From Pseudopyrenochaeta lycopersici (taxonomy: Eukaryota > Ascomycota > Dothideomycetes > Pleosporales > Pseudopyrenochaetaceae), in assembly GCA_003313425.1 (NCBI GenBank), contig NHZP01000117.1, forward strand, positions 1 through 52,137: a stretch of DNA of 52,137 nucleotides, read 5' to 3'. Positions 11,626 through 22,800 of this stretch are shown piece after piece. The notes below the pieces were generated by a model, which saw only the letters and a program-made list of their open reading frames with translations, had not been told where the DNA came from and searched no databases. Position numbers and translations under genes: made by a program. How positions within the stretch are numbered: the stretch's first letter is position 1; each line of letters begins with the position of its first letter.

Positions 11626-11712
11626 CGCAATATGGCGTTGATAGATAATCGTGTTGTAGATGTTTGTAGGGTTGTAAGTATTGGTATGAGTACTCTAATA
11701 ATGTGGCGCATG

Positions 11713-14551
11713 CAGTGTGTTAAATGGATGGATCGGCCAGCCGATCCAAATCCATTAGGTGGCTTGGATGGCTTTTGGATAATCGCTGGATCTAAGCCAA
11801 ATTGGTCTTTGAGGCTGAAGCCACCGAACTATATTTGATCTCTGAAGAGCGTGATTGCGACTAGTTACATTGCTGGATCGCTCGCCATCATGTCAATAAT
11901 GCTGGCACGATCCCAGGAGTAGAGACATTGCGCGGCTTGGACTATATCTTGCTCAAGATGATTACGACGTTTCGTTACCATGAGTCCCATATGGCTGAAG
12001 ACTCGTTCAGGTTCATCGCTCATTGCTGGGATAGATAGCATGTCAAACGCCATCTGCGCAAGATGAGGATATTCCTTTAAGCCGATCGTACGCCACCATT
12101 GAATTGGGCAGTCGTTAACATCAATAATTGCTTGATCGCAGAACCGCTCGAACTCATCCTGGGGAGTAGCTTTGCGGGCATCCGAGTGAACCTTGTCAAG
12201 ATGTTGCCGTCGATGAGCAACGACTTTGTTCGGCTCACGTTGCTTCTGCGGTGAGATAGCTTCCGATACAACTTGCTTCTTATATTGAAGCCCATACAAC
12301 GACTTGACGGACTTCTTGCCTGATAAAACCCAAGACTTCTTGCGAGCCCATCTCTGCTCAATGAAGCGCCAAGTGTAACTCGGATGAAGTACTGTTGCCG
12401 CAAGATATGCGGGAGAGTCGTCAAGTTTGGCGTAATATTCTTCTGCCTTGTCGAGCGCAAGTTTGATCTGGGTCCTAAAATGCCATTGACCTTCGGTAGC
12501 CGCTGCCGGCGCGTCCTTGTAATTGTTGTACACTTCGGTAAGGTGCTCGACGATACACTCGAGGTCTGGCATGACATTAAAGAGTCCACAAGTCTTCCCA
12601 TCGCCCGGGCGGCCTTGAAGGTCCATGGTAGCCTCCCAGCATGGCTCGAGGAGCTTCGCATACTGAGCAAGAATAGCCCAGTCTTCCTCGGACAGTGTAT
12701 CCTGTATGATTGCATTGCGAGCCGCACCGGGATCGTTGTCATGTTTCTTGGTCTTCTTCTTTAAAGCAGCTTCGCGCTCACTTTGGATGAAGTCGTCGAA
12801 CGGCGCGCGCAGAGGAAGCAGCGTCTTAATCTCGTCGTAGACACTGTTCCAGCGAGTATCATTACTCCTATGAAGTTCGCGAATCTTTATTGTATGCCAC
12901 TCGTCTTTGTCGACTATCTGCTCAAAATATTCTCGTTGTTTATTATGCCAGCGATTCCTTCGCGATGGACTTGAATAAGTCCAGACAATCAAGTTATGAG
13001 CTTTGCCGACCGGTCCCGTCCTCCTCCAGCGCTTCAATTCATCCCGCATGTTTCCTGGAATCGCATCTTCGAATTCGAAAAGTTTCTTGTCAAATCCGAA
13101 TAAAAGGTGGCGCGCAATCAGGTTGATAATATGGCCAGCACAACGAAGACGTCGCTCCTTGGGTTTGAAGCCGAATCTTGCTCCGATTGCTTCCATCGCC
13201 GTGTCATTGTTTAAGGCATTATCTAACACAAAGAATCCTAGCTTGCTTGCAATGTTAAAGTCCTCGATGACCGTGATAACTTGGTCTGCGATGTCGACAC
13301 CGTAATGGGACTCACTCTGCTCCGGCGACGATAGAAGAATCGACTGCGTCTTGAAGTTGGCATCCAGAAAGTGAGCCGTGACTCCGTTCAGCGAGAGACA
13401 ATTACCAGAGGTCCATAAGTCGAAGGCGATGTGGATCTTGCTGATAGCATTGTGCAAGGCGTTTTTCACAGTAGCCTTGTGAATTTGGTAGCCCTGCATA
13501 ATCCAGTTACGCACAGTTCGACCGCAAGGCAAGGCAACACCTGCGCGCGGTGAGAGATAGGTAATAAAGTCGCGAAAGACCTCACTATCCACCTGTCGGA
13601 AGGAGACATTGTCGTACACAATCCAACGTGCGAGTAGCTTCCGAAAATGCACCTCGTCGAAGGCGATTGCTAACTCATTCAGGGTAGCCTGCTCCGCCGA
13701 TCTATATGCATCAAGACTTACTAGTGGTAGTAAGCCTTTGCCTGCATATTGCTCGACCGACTTTGTCTTCTTGTTCCACCCAAGCCTGTGGACTTGGTGA
13801 AGATGATCAGATGCATTACTGCTTCCTTTGTCGACCATGTAATGGTAATTGTGCTGGGCTCGAAACACCGGATCTACCTTGTGACATTTCATGCAAAGCC
13901 ACCAGCGTGATCCGGTCTCCGTCTCTTCAGTTGGCACGCCAAATTGCCATATCCACGAACGCAGGCCGCCCGTCAATCGCTGAAGCGGTATAGTGTGGCC
14001 AGGCAGTCTATCCCACTCGACTTCACGATAGTCGAACTTTGATTGCTCGAACTGATTCGGCTCGCCAAGTTGTACGTTCTTACTCAGATCTGTGTCGAAA
14101 GTTGGAACGGTAGTAAGAGTTGACACCTCCGATAACGTCGAAGCTACATCTGAGACAATTACGGAGGCGCCGCCGATATCTGATGGTGACGACGGTTCCG
14201 GCGATGATGTTAATGATGGATATTTGGCGCGATATCCGGCACGTGCTGCCTTCATATCTGGATACTAACGGGATTCTTGAGGCTCAAAGTTTATCTTACT
14301 GAAGTTAAAAGAACGTTGAAAGTTGGGTTTAAAAGAAGACATCATGAAGCTTTGGATATAGGTGGGAGAAACAGTGCGTTCGAAGCTTCATCGTTATCAG
14401 GGGCTCGCTAACTAAGGAAATAGGAGGCGATGGCTGAAGCCACACTACCGCATATGGATGGATCGCCAAATCCATTATGCATCTGGATTCAGCCATCCAA
14501 AGCCATATTTGGATGGATCATCCAAATCGGCGCCATCCGTTTAATACACTG
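11713..14551 (-). mobile_element. hAT-2, complete element nested in hAT-1
   Basis: 2839 bp. Terminal inverted repeats are CAGTGTGTTAAATGGATGG (left) and CAGTGTATTAAACGGATGG (right, reverse complement). A perfect 8-bp TSD GGCGCATG lies at 11705-11712 and 14552-14559. GGATGGAT/ATCCATCC sub-terminal repeats occur on both sides (11724-11790, 14450-14540). It sits 88 bp upstream of the hAT-1 start codon, within hAT-1. Confidence 0.95.
11865..14255 (-). CDS. hAT-2 transposase (single exon)
   Basis: Uninterrupted 796-residue frame. A Ser/Pro-rich N-terminus leads into a modified BED-like zinc finger (WWLCMKCH, then ASDHLHQVHRL). The RNase H core shows HIAFDLWTSGNCLSLNG, FFVLDNALNND, RRLRCAGHIINLIARHLLFG, and LHRSNDTRWNSVYDE. 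The C-terminal dimerisation domain includes WWRTIGLKEYPHLAQMAFDM and IPAMSDEPERVFS. It is closely similar in layout to the hAT-3 and hAT-7 proteins in this window. The frame and both ends are intact, so this is a candidate autonomous element. Confidence 0.93.
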   Translation of the reverse strand: MKAARAGYRAKYPSLTSSPEPSSPSDIGGASVIVSDVASTLSEVSTLTTVPTFDTDLSKNVQLGEPNQFEQSKFDYREVEWDRLPGHTIPLQRLTGGLRSWIWQFGVPTEETETGSRWWLCMKCHKVDPVFRAQHNYHYMVDKGSSNASDHLHQVHRLGWNKKTKSVEQYAGKGLLPLVSLDAYRSAEQATLNELAIAFDEVHFRKLLARWIVYDNVSFRQVDSEVFRDFITYLSPRAGVALPCGRTVRNWIMQGYQIHKATVKNALHNAISKIHIAFDLWTSGNCLSLNGVTAHFLDANFKTQSILLSSPEQSESHYGVDIADQVITVIEDFNIASKLGFFVLDNALNNDTAMEAIGARFGFKPKERRLRCAGHIINLIARHLLFGFDKKLFEFEDAIPGNMRDELKRWRRTGPVGKAHNLIVWTYSSPSRRNRWHNKQREYFEQIVDKDEWHTIKIRELHRSNDTRWNSVYDEIKTLLPLRAPFDDFIQSEREAALKKKTKKHDNDPGAARNAIIQDTLSEEDWAILAQYAKLLEPCWEATMDLQGRPGDGKTCGLFNVMPDLECIVEHLTEVYNNYKDAPAAATEGQWHFRTQIKLALDKAEEYYAKLDDSPAYLAATVLHPSYTWRFIEQRWARKKSWVLSGKKSVKSLYGLQYKKQVVSEAISPQKQREPNKVVAHRRQHLDKVHSDARKATPQDEFERFCDQAIIDVNDCPIQWWRTIGLKEYPHLAQMAFDMLSIPAMSDEPERVFSHMGLMVTKRRNHLEQDIVQAAQCLYSWDRASIIDMMASDPAM

Positions 14552-14618
14552 GGCGCATGTGATGCAATTCTCAATAGACTTGGAATTATCTTTATTTTGA
14601 GTAATCTCTGCCTCTTCT

Positions 14619-14833
14619 TGTTAGATAAAATGCTGAAATGCGCTTAGCAGAAATTGATTGCGATGTTGGATTATATCTGTTGATTTTGATTGTTCTTTTT
14701 TCCATTATGTAGTGTGTGTGTGCCAAGTGGTTACACCCGAGCTTTGTACTACAATACAGTATCGCGTACCCTCGCTGCTTGTGCTGTAGATCTAACAGCA
14801 TACTCTTTCCGGGCACGCACCTTGTATCTGACA
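14619..14833. repeat. Solo LTR copy A
   Basis: 215 bp beginning TGTTAGATAAAATGCTGAAA and ending TATCTGACA, flanked by a perfect 5-bp duplication CTTCT (14614-14618, 14834-14838). TG..CA ends with a 5-bp TSD indicate an LTR-retrotransposon solo LTR. It lies inside the 5' part of hAT-1. Same family as copies B and C. Confidence 0.85.
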
Positions 14834-15148
14834 CTTCTACAGAGCGCAACCTGCTCCTTTATATCTTCGACCTCAACTTCAGCTCTTCGGTCTCACCGAA
14901 GGTCTAGAACTTCGGTCTCTCCTAGTCAGATATCACCGTATTTTCTAGACCTGTCAACAGTAAGGTGGCATCCTCTGAACGAGATCGCGAGCAAAATTCA
15001 CAGATTTTCAAACTAAAATGTCACGTGAAATATTCAAATATTCGAATATCGATATTCATTCATTAAGCTAATATTCATTGCAATGAATATAATATGCATT
15101 CATAAAAATGAATATTATGAATGAATGTCGATATTCTTGAGAGCACTG

Positions 15149-15388
15149 ATCTGGACAGGGAACCAAGCCACTACTATAACATGTAAGTGCTGCGACCAGG
15201 CCATTGTAAAGACGGAAAGGTTTGGAAAGGCTTTGCTGCACTCAAAGCGCTGTAGGAAAGTTTCCAAGTTGACCGTGGAGGAAAATGAAGACCAGTTACA
15301 AAGGAAGAAGCGCTGTTTGTTTGCGGTAGCGTGGCAGTCGGAATTTGTACCTCGAACTATTCTGGCTAGAACATATGGCAACCAATAA
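15149..15388 (+). pseudogene. Right fragment of the coding relic split by hAT-1
   Basis: Frame of 80 codons beginning within the duplicated target site, containing a Cys cluster (TITCKCCDQ, then SKRCRKV) that could be a small zinc-binding unit, and ending at 15386-15388. It is in frame with the sequence just left of 9056 once hAT-1 and one TSD copy are removed. Family not recognised. Confidence 0.35.
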
Positions 15389-16424
15389 GCAAATCCAATG
15401 AATGTAAGATTTCATGCAATGGGCCAGTGCTCAGTATCGACATGTACTAGACTTGCCTCACTGAGTCTGCTCGGTAGATAGCATCGCATTCGATCGTCCG
15501 AATGGTGTAAGCATTATCCCCGTGAATCACCCCACAGGACACGTCCCAACCATACTCGAAGTCGTCGCTTCTCGAGTTCGAAAGCTTAGCACCCGGCATA
15601 CACTTAGCGTCGACTGTGAAATAACTCGTTTCCATGATCGGTGCCGAATCCCATTTGCATACGTCGCTCAAACGCCTTTGCAGAGGCTGCTCATTTGTGC
15701 CAAAGTTTTTCCTTGGCTGTAACGGTGTTTTTGAGACCTTTGAGCTATCAAGCATTACTGGGGTTTGGCTTGCCTTTAACGGTCTTAATGTAGATATTTT
15801 GTTGTTCTGTCCGGAGCCGATGCGAACCTTGGCACAATTCACGTAGGACTCGTGCTCCTGATTAAGCCAAACCCACACAAATAAGGCGTTTCCCTCTGGA
15901 ACCCCAAGTGGAACTCCAAAGTCAAAGGTCTGGAATTCTGGGGACCCGTCGCCTCCACGACGCGGGCAGTTGCCGAAGAACGAGGCTGCAGCTTTCCATG
16001 TTAACCCTCGATCTACCGAAAATCCTACTTGGCAGCTGCCACCATCATGGGTGGAGCCCTGTGCATACGAGGAGTAGGTGTAGTCAGATAACTGGAAGTA
16101 AGCCTCCTGACCAGCTGTCCAAACCACCTGTGGCTCTTCCTGATCGAAGAGATCGAGATGGCCGCGGCAGAGACCTGGATCCAGTAGCGTAGGACCGCCG
16201 TCAATATCGCAACATCCCAGGGGAAAGTTTAGTTGTGGATCTGGCCGAGTAGAAAATGCATTTGCTTCCTTGACGCCACCCAAAGGCCCGGGATACCAGG
16301 GCGACCTGGGAGTGTCTTTGTCAGTCAATACAATCTTCTATTGCTGTTGCAACTATCATGGAAGATGGGTAGCTGCCATCAAAGTGCTCTATGGACGAGT
16401 ACTTACATGTGCGCATCAGCCATA

Positions 16425-18540
16425 ACGTGTTCCACCACCTGATGCACGTCCCCACCTGATGCACGCGCAACACCATGCAACCAACAAAATAATTGAAGCT
16501 GTACAGCCACCAACAATAGCTATTATTTCGAGATTTTTTAGAGTCACAATCTAACGACTATATAGAAGATTTGCGCAGTCTTATATTACGTAATATGTCG
16601 TTGTGGCGGTCGAATAGGTCGCCCGGAGCGAGAGCTTGCATGAGCAGCTGCGTCAACCTCAGCAGGATCCTCATCAACCACAACAGCCTCTGAAGCTTCA
16701 ATAAGCTTGAGGCTTCGTCTCTTGCCTAATTTGGACAATTTGAGGTCGCTATTAAGCTGTTTTTGAAGCTCACGAGCGACCTTTTGCTCCTCGCGATAGG
16801 CAGCTTTCTGAAGCTTCAAATGCTCACGCTCTTCCTTGGCTGTAACCCTCATCAATCGCCTCTGTTCAAGCTGCTCGGCCTTAAGAAGTTTCTGTTGCTT
16901 TCGTAGCTGGATAGCCTCACTTTTTTGGTGCTGGAGCTCCTCATTTTTATGGTCCTTCTGCTCCTGCCGTATACGAGCTTCTTGAATCTTCTTAGGTGAC
17001 CAGAAAACAGCTCCACCATGGTTTTCCTCTGGAGCTTGAAGCAGTAGAGCTTTGCCACGCTTGCGACGCTTCTTCTCATTGATGAGGGCCTCTCGAGGCT
17101 GCTCATTTTCGTGTTGAAGTAAGGTATTTTGGACATTGTGTGGAGCGCTCGGCTAAGCTTCTGTGCCTTCGAATCGTATATATCCTCAACAGCACGCTGT
17201 AGCAATAGCTCAATCTTTCTCCAATCGCTAGCGCTGAGTACAGAGGAGCTGCTGCTGCTCGAGGATGGCCGCTCATTGCGTGGTGTTGCAGAATTGAACC
17301 TTTTAAGTATAACGTTTGGTTCAAAAGGTGAGAGCCCTGTAACCTCAAACGCCTTCAAAATCCTTGTTTTAGTGAACGCTGAGTGCCAGGCACTATAGAA
17401 TAACTTGAAGAAATCGCGTTTTGTAATCGAGGTAAATCCTTGAGCTTTGTGCATAAAGATATCGAGTTCATCGCGGTAGGCAGCTGCGAGAGGAGCGAAG
17501 AGGCACACATCGAGCGGCTGAAGCGTATGCGTTGAATGAGGAGGTAGTACAGCGAGGAGTATCTTGTTGTTGTCGCAAAAATCTATAAAATCCATAGTTA
17601 CGTGAGATCCGTGGCCATCGAGGATGAGCAGCCGCCACGAGCTGCGCGCCTTAGCTTTAGTCTCGCGATTGAAGACTTGTTTGAGCCAGCTTAGGCCAAT
17701 ATCGTTGCTTGTCCATCCACTTGATGATGAGGTAAAGAAGGCTTCGTGTTGTGCAGCCTCAAAATCTTGTAACCAGGTATCTTGTATGGCACCAGAGGCA
17801 GCCTGGTAGATGAGCGCTGGCGAAAGAGCTGTACCATCAGCACAGATGCAAGCTATAGTAGTAATCCACTCGCGATTACCATCCTGGATGATGTGCCTCA
17901 GTTTTCCTGACTCATACATGCTCCTAGAAAACACGCGTTTACTCTTAGAGAGTATACCAATGAGGAAGCCTTTCTCATCCATATTGTACATATAGCGACT
18001 ATCAATACGATATTCTGTAATTTTCTGCTTTAGGAGCTCAAAGTAGAGGCTATACTTGAAGGCAGAATCAGCTTTGAAGCGGTTACGATCGAGGGTGGAT
18101 GCCCAGTGAGATATGAGCTCGATGTTATGCCGTGCGACGAAGCGGTCAACCCAGTTTTTGCCTGCTGGCTTTTGAGCGATTTGGGATGCGAAATTTCGAA
18201 TCATAGGCTTTGAAGGAGGTAATCCACGTCTGCAAAGCTTATGAATATACTCTATAAGCTCAGCTTCTTGTGTAGTGTTGAGTAATTTGCTGTTATCGAT
18301 TTTAGATGCATGGCTCTGAGTAACACCTCTATGACGGCGCGACAGCATTGACCGGTTAACACCATATTTTTTTTGCAACATCCGCGTAACAGAACGGTTC
18401 TCCAAGCTTCAAGGATTGCAGCGCAGCAAGCGCGTCCTCCATATCGTTAATATTCGTGGTGTTGTTACGCGTTGAAATTTTGATGAAATTTGGTGTTCGC
18501 GTGCATCAGGTGGGGACGTGCATCAGGTGGTGGAACACGT
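16425..18540 (-). mobile_element. pogo/Fot1-type Tc1-mariner element
   Basis: 2116 bp with ~43-bp TIRs beginning ACGTGTTCCACCACCTGATG. Each TIR contains two copies of the CACCTGATGCACG motif. It is flanked by TA at 16423-16424 and 18541-18542, the expected TA target duplication. It has inserted in exon 1 of the LPMO-like gene, in the signal-peptide codons. Confidence 0.93.
16586..18442 (-). pseudogene. pogo/Fot1 transposase with two frameshifts
   Basis: The probable original start is ATG 18442. The frame shifts at an A8 tract (RC of 18367-18374, where seven A would restore AKKYGVNRS). It stays open through the CENP-B-type helix-turn-helix (NWVDRFVARHN), and the DDE domain has Asp in YNMDEKGF, LILDGHGSH and HTLQPLDVCLF. 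The frame shifts again at a CACACA tract near 17136-17143 before the Lys/Glu-rich coiled-coil tail containing EENHGGAVFWSPKKI, which ends at 16586. Both lesions are simple repeat-length changes, so the copy is recent but probably inactive, unless assembly errors explain them. Confidence 0.8.
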
Positions 18541-18607
18541 TAACCGCCAAAGCAAGAAAGCCTACTGCTTCCGCAACGCATGCCCGATATCGATTCTTGG
18601 TCAACAT

Positions 18608-19506
18608 TGACGCCAGTAGTATCATCCAGACCTGATGGTCTTTACCTGTGTCTATCTCTATTGATGAGAAGGAGATTCACTTGCGTTTCTGAGCAGGCAG
18701 TTTGGCGCCCTGTCGTGACTCTAGCTTTGAACTGGACGGAGCTCCCGCGATTGGAAACATGCAATTGAACATGCACAAGGATGCGACGGCCTAAAATACT
18801 TTGCAACAGCTCGCGAATGGGTTGGAGAGCTGATCAGTCATGGGGAAGAGATCATGATGACGTCTCCAAGCATTGAGCCAAATTTTCAGGACATCTAGCT
18901 TGCATGTCATGATTGCTCATCGGTCACCTTTGCTTATCCAGCAGAACAAGTACGTTTCCACGCTCATTAAGTGACCCCGCAATTCTCAGAGGCCGGCTTG
19001 TATCAGCTGTGTTTACGCATTTGCTTGGCGTGTACCCAGAGATTGGGTAGGCTAACACGACTGCGTTCAAATTCCCCATGACAAGAATCGGCGTGTGATA
19101 CCCCTACAGCAGCATAAGAGAAGCGCTTTGAATGAACGATATTTACCGCTTTAAGTTGAATGAATGGCTCAGAAGTGTGCTGCATCAAGTACGAGGAAGG
19201 ACCCCTGAGATACGCAATGAAGCCTTGACGCTTTCGTCCACCCTTGGGCTTTTGTGGAGCAAAATCGCCAACGACTTCTCGTAGAACTCATATTTCGAAG
19301 TCTCCACATTTGAGTAACTTAATCGACTGCAAATTCTGGGATGTGACCGAGTATGATATTTAAGGCTTGAAAGATCTCGTCTTGAGCATCGAACATTAGA
19401 TCCGCATGTATGTATTGAGGTCACATTTTGATCAGCTGAGAGAGCTGTCAAGATGGGCGATGAACGCAGTGGTCATGTGACCGATGCACATGACTAACTA
19501 GCGCCA
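18608..19506. other. Intergenic, no gene recognised
   Basis: About 900 bp upstream of the LPMO-like gene and downstream of the chitinase tail. It should contain the LPMO-like promoter. Short open frames carry no motif. Confidence 0.4.
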
Positions 19507-19883
19507 CTACTTAGTCTTAGATCCCACCTTGATAATACTACAACTCTTACACCCCCCAAGTTTTGACAAGAGCGTCAGATGTCCTGTGAGCTTGGCGCGA
19601 CGACGGTATTGCGCCGCATTCAGTATTGGGACTCCTTCCCCTTCTCCTGGCCTGTAGGTGACCATGTACGCATCCTTTTCTAAGTCAATATCATTCCTGA
19701 AAATCAAATTCAACTTGAAATCTATCGCTGAAGAGGAAATTAATCCTCTAAGAGAAGCTGGCCGATTCTCTCCTTGCTTTCTTGCGAATTGGTACTCTCC
19801 CTTTACTATCCGCAGCGATAGCGAGGTGTCAGTCGTGATGAAACTTTTCTCCCATGAACGTTGCGAGTTGTTCACGTTGTCTC
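19507..19883 (-). pseudogene. C-terminal exon of the chitinase gene, separated by hAT-3
   Basis: Minus-strand frame of 125 codons running from the left end of hAT-3 to a stop at 19507. It can be read in phase with the last intron acceptor on the other side of hAT-3 (22972-22977) if a 3-bp GAG/CTC duplication is removed. It has an acidic/Ser-rich region and a late Cys pair (GGCKSCSII), with no recognised domain. It could instead be an unrelated exon or a chance open frame. Confidence 0.45.
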
Positions 19884-22800
19884 CAGTGTGAGGAATGGAT
19901 GGATCTGAAATGGATGTGCTTGGAAAAGCCATCCAAATCTCGGTTATCCAGATGCGGAATGGATATCCACATCCATCCATTTCAAGGCGTCTGTCACGGG
20001 ACTGTCCTGTGATACTTGAGTAACACCACGTCATTGCCTAGCCCTTTTGTACCACGGTAAATTGCCTACTTAGGATGGCGCGCAAACGCGCTCTGTCCTA
20101 ATTAGGATCTATCTTTCTGCATCCTACATCTCTGCCACCTCTACTTCATGCAACACCCTGATCATGATATACTAATCCTAGCTACTGCAACATTTCTGAA
20201 TAGAGTATGTCGTACCTCATCATACTGCCTCACACAGAAGCCTTGAGTCTGCTATATCTAACAGATCCGTAACAGCGTCCGCACACGATTTCACCTCCAC
20301 CATCACTCATCCATCGCCTCCACAGCTCCACTATCACATTCAATATCACATTCAATATATGCAGGGGTTCAGGGGTTATCACATTCCATTGTGCTATCAC
20401 CATATTTACAAATATCGCTGCGGGCCCATGGATTCTTCCATATTCAACTTTCTAACTGTCCATCATATGGGTGGTTCTGTATTATGAAGAAAGTGCAGCA
20501 AGCTCATCCTGAGCATCTCTCGATACCGTCGTCACCAACGTCGTCCTCAGCGTCATCGCTAGACGTTGCTTCTGATACTGCTTCAGATGCCCCAAGTCAC
20601 CCAAGGGAGCCAACAAATTCGCGTACAGGCGACGCCATTCCGGATAAAGAATCAAAATTCAAGTACGATTGTATTGACTGGTCTCAACTTCCTGGCTTCA
20701 GCATTCCAATTTCAAGGCGTACAGCCAGACTCAACTCACCTATATGGAAATTTGGCGTACCAACTGAACATACCCTGACCGGTGCCCGCTGGTGGCTATG
20801 TGTTCGCTGCCACACTTCCGATAAAGTTTCACAAACATGTCACGCTCATCATTACAAGGTTGACAGCGGAAGCACGAATGTAATCGAACACATCCGCCAG
20901 GTTCACGGCAAAACTTGGACCAGAGATAGGGAAATTTTCCCCTTCAGAAGAAGGGGGGTGCCGGTGCCAGCGGACCTGGATACCAACGAGTCCCGAGAGC
21001 AGGAGATCTTAAATGCGCTGGCTTTGGCCTTCGATGAAGCCACCTTCCAAAAGCTTCTCATCCGATGGATTGTCTATGACAATGTGTCATTTCGGCAGGT
21101 TGATAGCGAGCCATTTCACGATCTTCTTGCTTATCTATCGCCTCGTGCAAAGGATGCAATACCCAGCGGAAAGACTGTCAAAGACTGGATCATGAAAGGC
21201 TACAACACTCATAAGGCCAAAATCAAACAGGAGTTGCAGGAATCCATAAGCAAAATCCACATATCCTTCGACCTTTGGACTTCTGGCAACTGCCTCTCGC
21301 TCAACGGCATCGTTGCTCACTTTATCAATGCGGAATTTCAGTCAAAAACGATCCTACTAGCAACTCCCGAGCAAATTGACTCGCATGCGGGTATAGACAT
21401 TGCAGAGCAAGTTATTTCTGTAATCAAGGACTTTGGCATTCAAGATAAGCTCGGCTATTTCATCCTCGACAATGCTTCAAATAACGATTCAGCAATGAAA
21501 ACGATCGGAGGACAATTTGGTTTCGATCCCGACGAACGTCGCCTGCGCTGCGCAGGCCATGTTATCAACCTTATTGCCCGCCATCTCTTGTTTGGCTTTG
21601 ATAAGAACCCCTTTGAATTTGAAGGCTCGGTGCCGGCAAATCTAAAGGAGGAATTGAATCGGTGGAGGCGAACAGGACCTGTTGGCAAGGCTCATAATCT
21701 AATCGTTTGGACATACGCAAGTCCACAAAGACGAAAACGATGGCATCATGCCCAATTTAAATACTTCAAATCCATTATCAATTCAACCGAGTGGCATACG
21801 ATCAAAATACGAGAGCTCCATAGAAGCAACGACACCCGCTGGAACAGTATCTACGACGAGATCAAGACGCTTCTCAAGCTACGAGCCCCTTTTGAGGACT
21901 TCTTAACATCTGAGCACCAACGTATCGGAAAAGAGAAGTCCAAAAGACACTGGACTCAGGATGAAGATCATTCCCAGAATACCATTCTGAGAGATATGCT
22001 TAATGCAGAAGACTGGGATATCTTGATCCAGTATCAAAAACTTTTAGAGCCTTGTTGGCTTGCAACAGTGGATCTCCAAGGCCAGCCGGGAGATGGCAAA
22101 TCCTGTGGGATCAGCAAAGTTCAATTTGATCTTGAATTCATTGTTGAGGAACTTACGGCCGCATACGATCGTTACAAACATGCTTCGCCGGCTACGACCG
22201 AAGGCCAATGGCATTTCGCTGCGCAGATTAAGCTTGCTCTGGATAAAGCTGAAGAGTACTACGCAAAACTCGGCGATTCGCCGGCATATCTTGCAGCAGT
22301 TGTGCTGCATCCTGCCTATACCTGGAGAGTTATTGAGTCTCAATGGGCAAACAGGAAGTCGTGGATTACGACTGGCAGAAAGGCAGTCAAATCGCTATGG
22401 AATTCCACCTATAAGCAACTACCCGTCTCAGATACTATATCACCGGTAAAAAAGGCAACGACACACGAACCGGACACGCTGGAAACATTTCACAATCGCG
22501 CAAAAAGCCTAGCTAAGGCACGAAGTAAAGTCCAGAAAGTAGCCATCCCGGATGAGTTTGAGCGATATAGCAACCAAGAGCCAACTGACCTTAGACTTCC
22601 GCTTGAATGGTGGCGAACTATTGGCAGTAATGAATACCCGCATCTGGCTCAAATGGCGTTCGATATTCTCTCGATTCCAGCAATGAGCGATGAGCCCGAG
22701 CGTGTATTCAGCCGATTGGGGCTCATGATTACGACCCGACGCAATCATCTTGAACAGCCTACGATACAAGCAGCTCAGTGTTTGCATTCTTGGGATAAGG

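Larger units (their letters stand above)
9064..15148 (-). mobile_element. hAT-1 element, interrupted by hAT-2 and a solo LTR
   Basis: The 18-bp terminal inverted repeat CAGTGCTCTCAAGAATAT is present at 9064 and, inverted, at the end at 15148. A perfect 8-bp target-site duplication ATCTGGAC lies at 9056-9063 and 15149-15156. Many ATGAAT/ATTCAT sub-terminal repeats sit inside both ends (9080-9175 and 15030-15128). Removing hAT-2 with one of its TSD copies leaves an element of 3238 bp. The transposase gene on the minus strand is intact across three exons. It inserted into a protein-like frame, which is restored when the element is removed. Confidence 0.93.
15447..18607 (-). pseudogene. AA11-like lytic polysaccharide monooxygenase gene, split by pogo
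   Basis: Exon 1 begins at ATG 18607 and is interrupted at 18541 by the pogo element, resuming at 16424 and ending at 16407. The intron is 16306-16406 (GTAAGT..CAG), and exon 2 is 16305-15447. Without the element and one TA copy the frame is open for 313 residues. The signal peptide (core GFLALAVMADA) is followed directly by His27 (HMSPWYPG), the N-terminal copper-ligand position of LPMOs; a second candidate ligand is His114 in GSTHDGGSCQ. Conserved Cys-rich strands (GLCRGHLDLF, FGNCPRR) match fungal AA11-like and similar secreted proteins. AA11 enzymes cleave chitin oxidatively. The Ser/Pro/Lys-rich C-terminal part has a second Cys cluster. The gene should be inactive in this strain because the insertion breaks the signal peptide. 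Confidence 0.75.

Noticed and set aside
12077..12742. 221-codon minus-strand frame inside hAT-2
   Set aside because: Alternative frame of the hAT-2 transposase; composition is that of an out-of-frame read.
19003..19451. Two short minus-strand frames between the LPMO-like and chitinase genes
   Set aside because: No motifs, no splice-supported extension, codon content like intergenic DNA.
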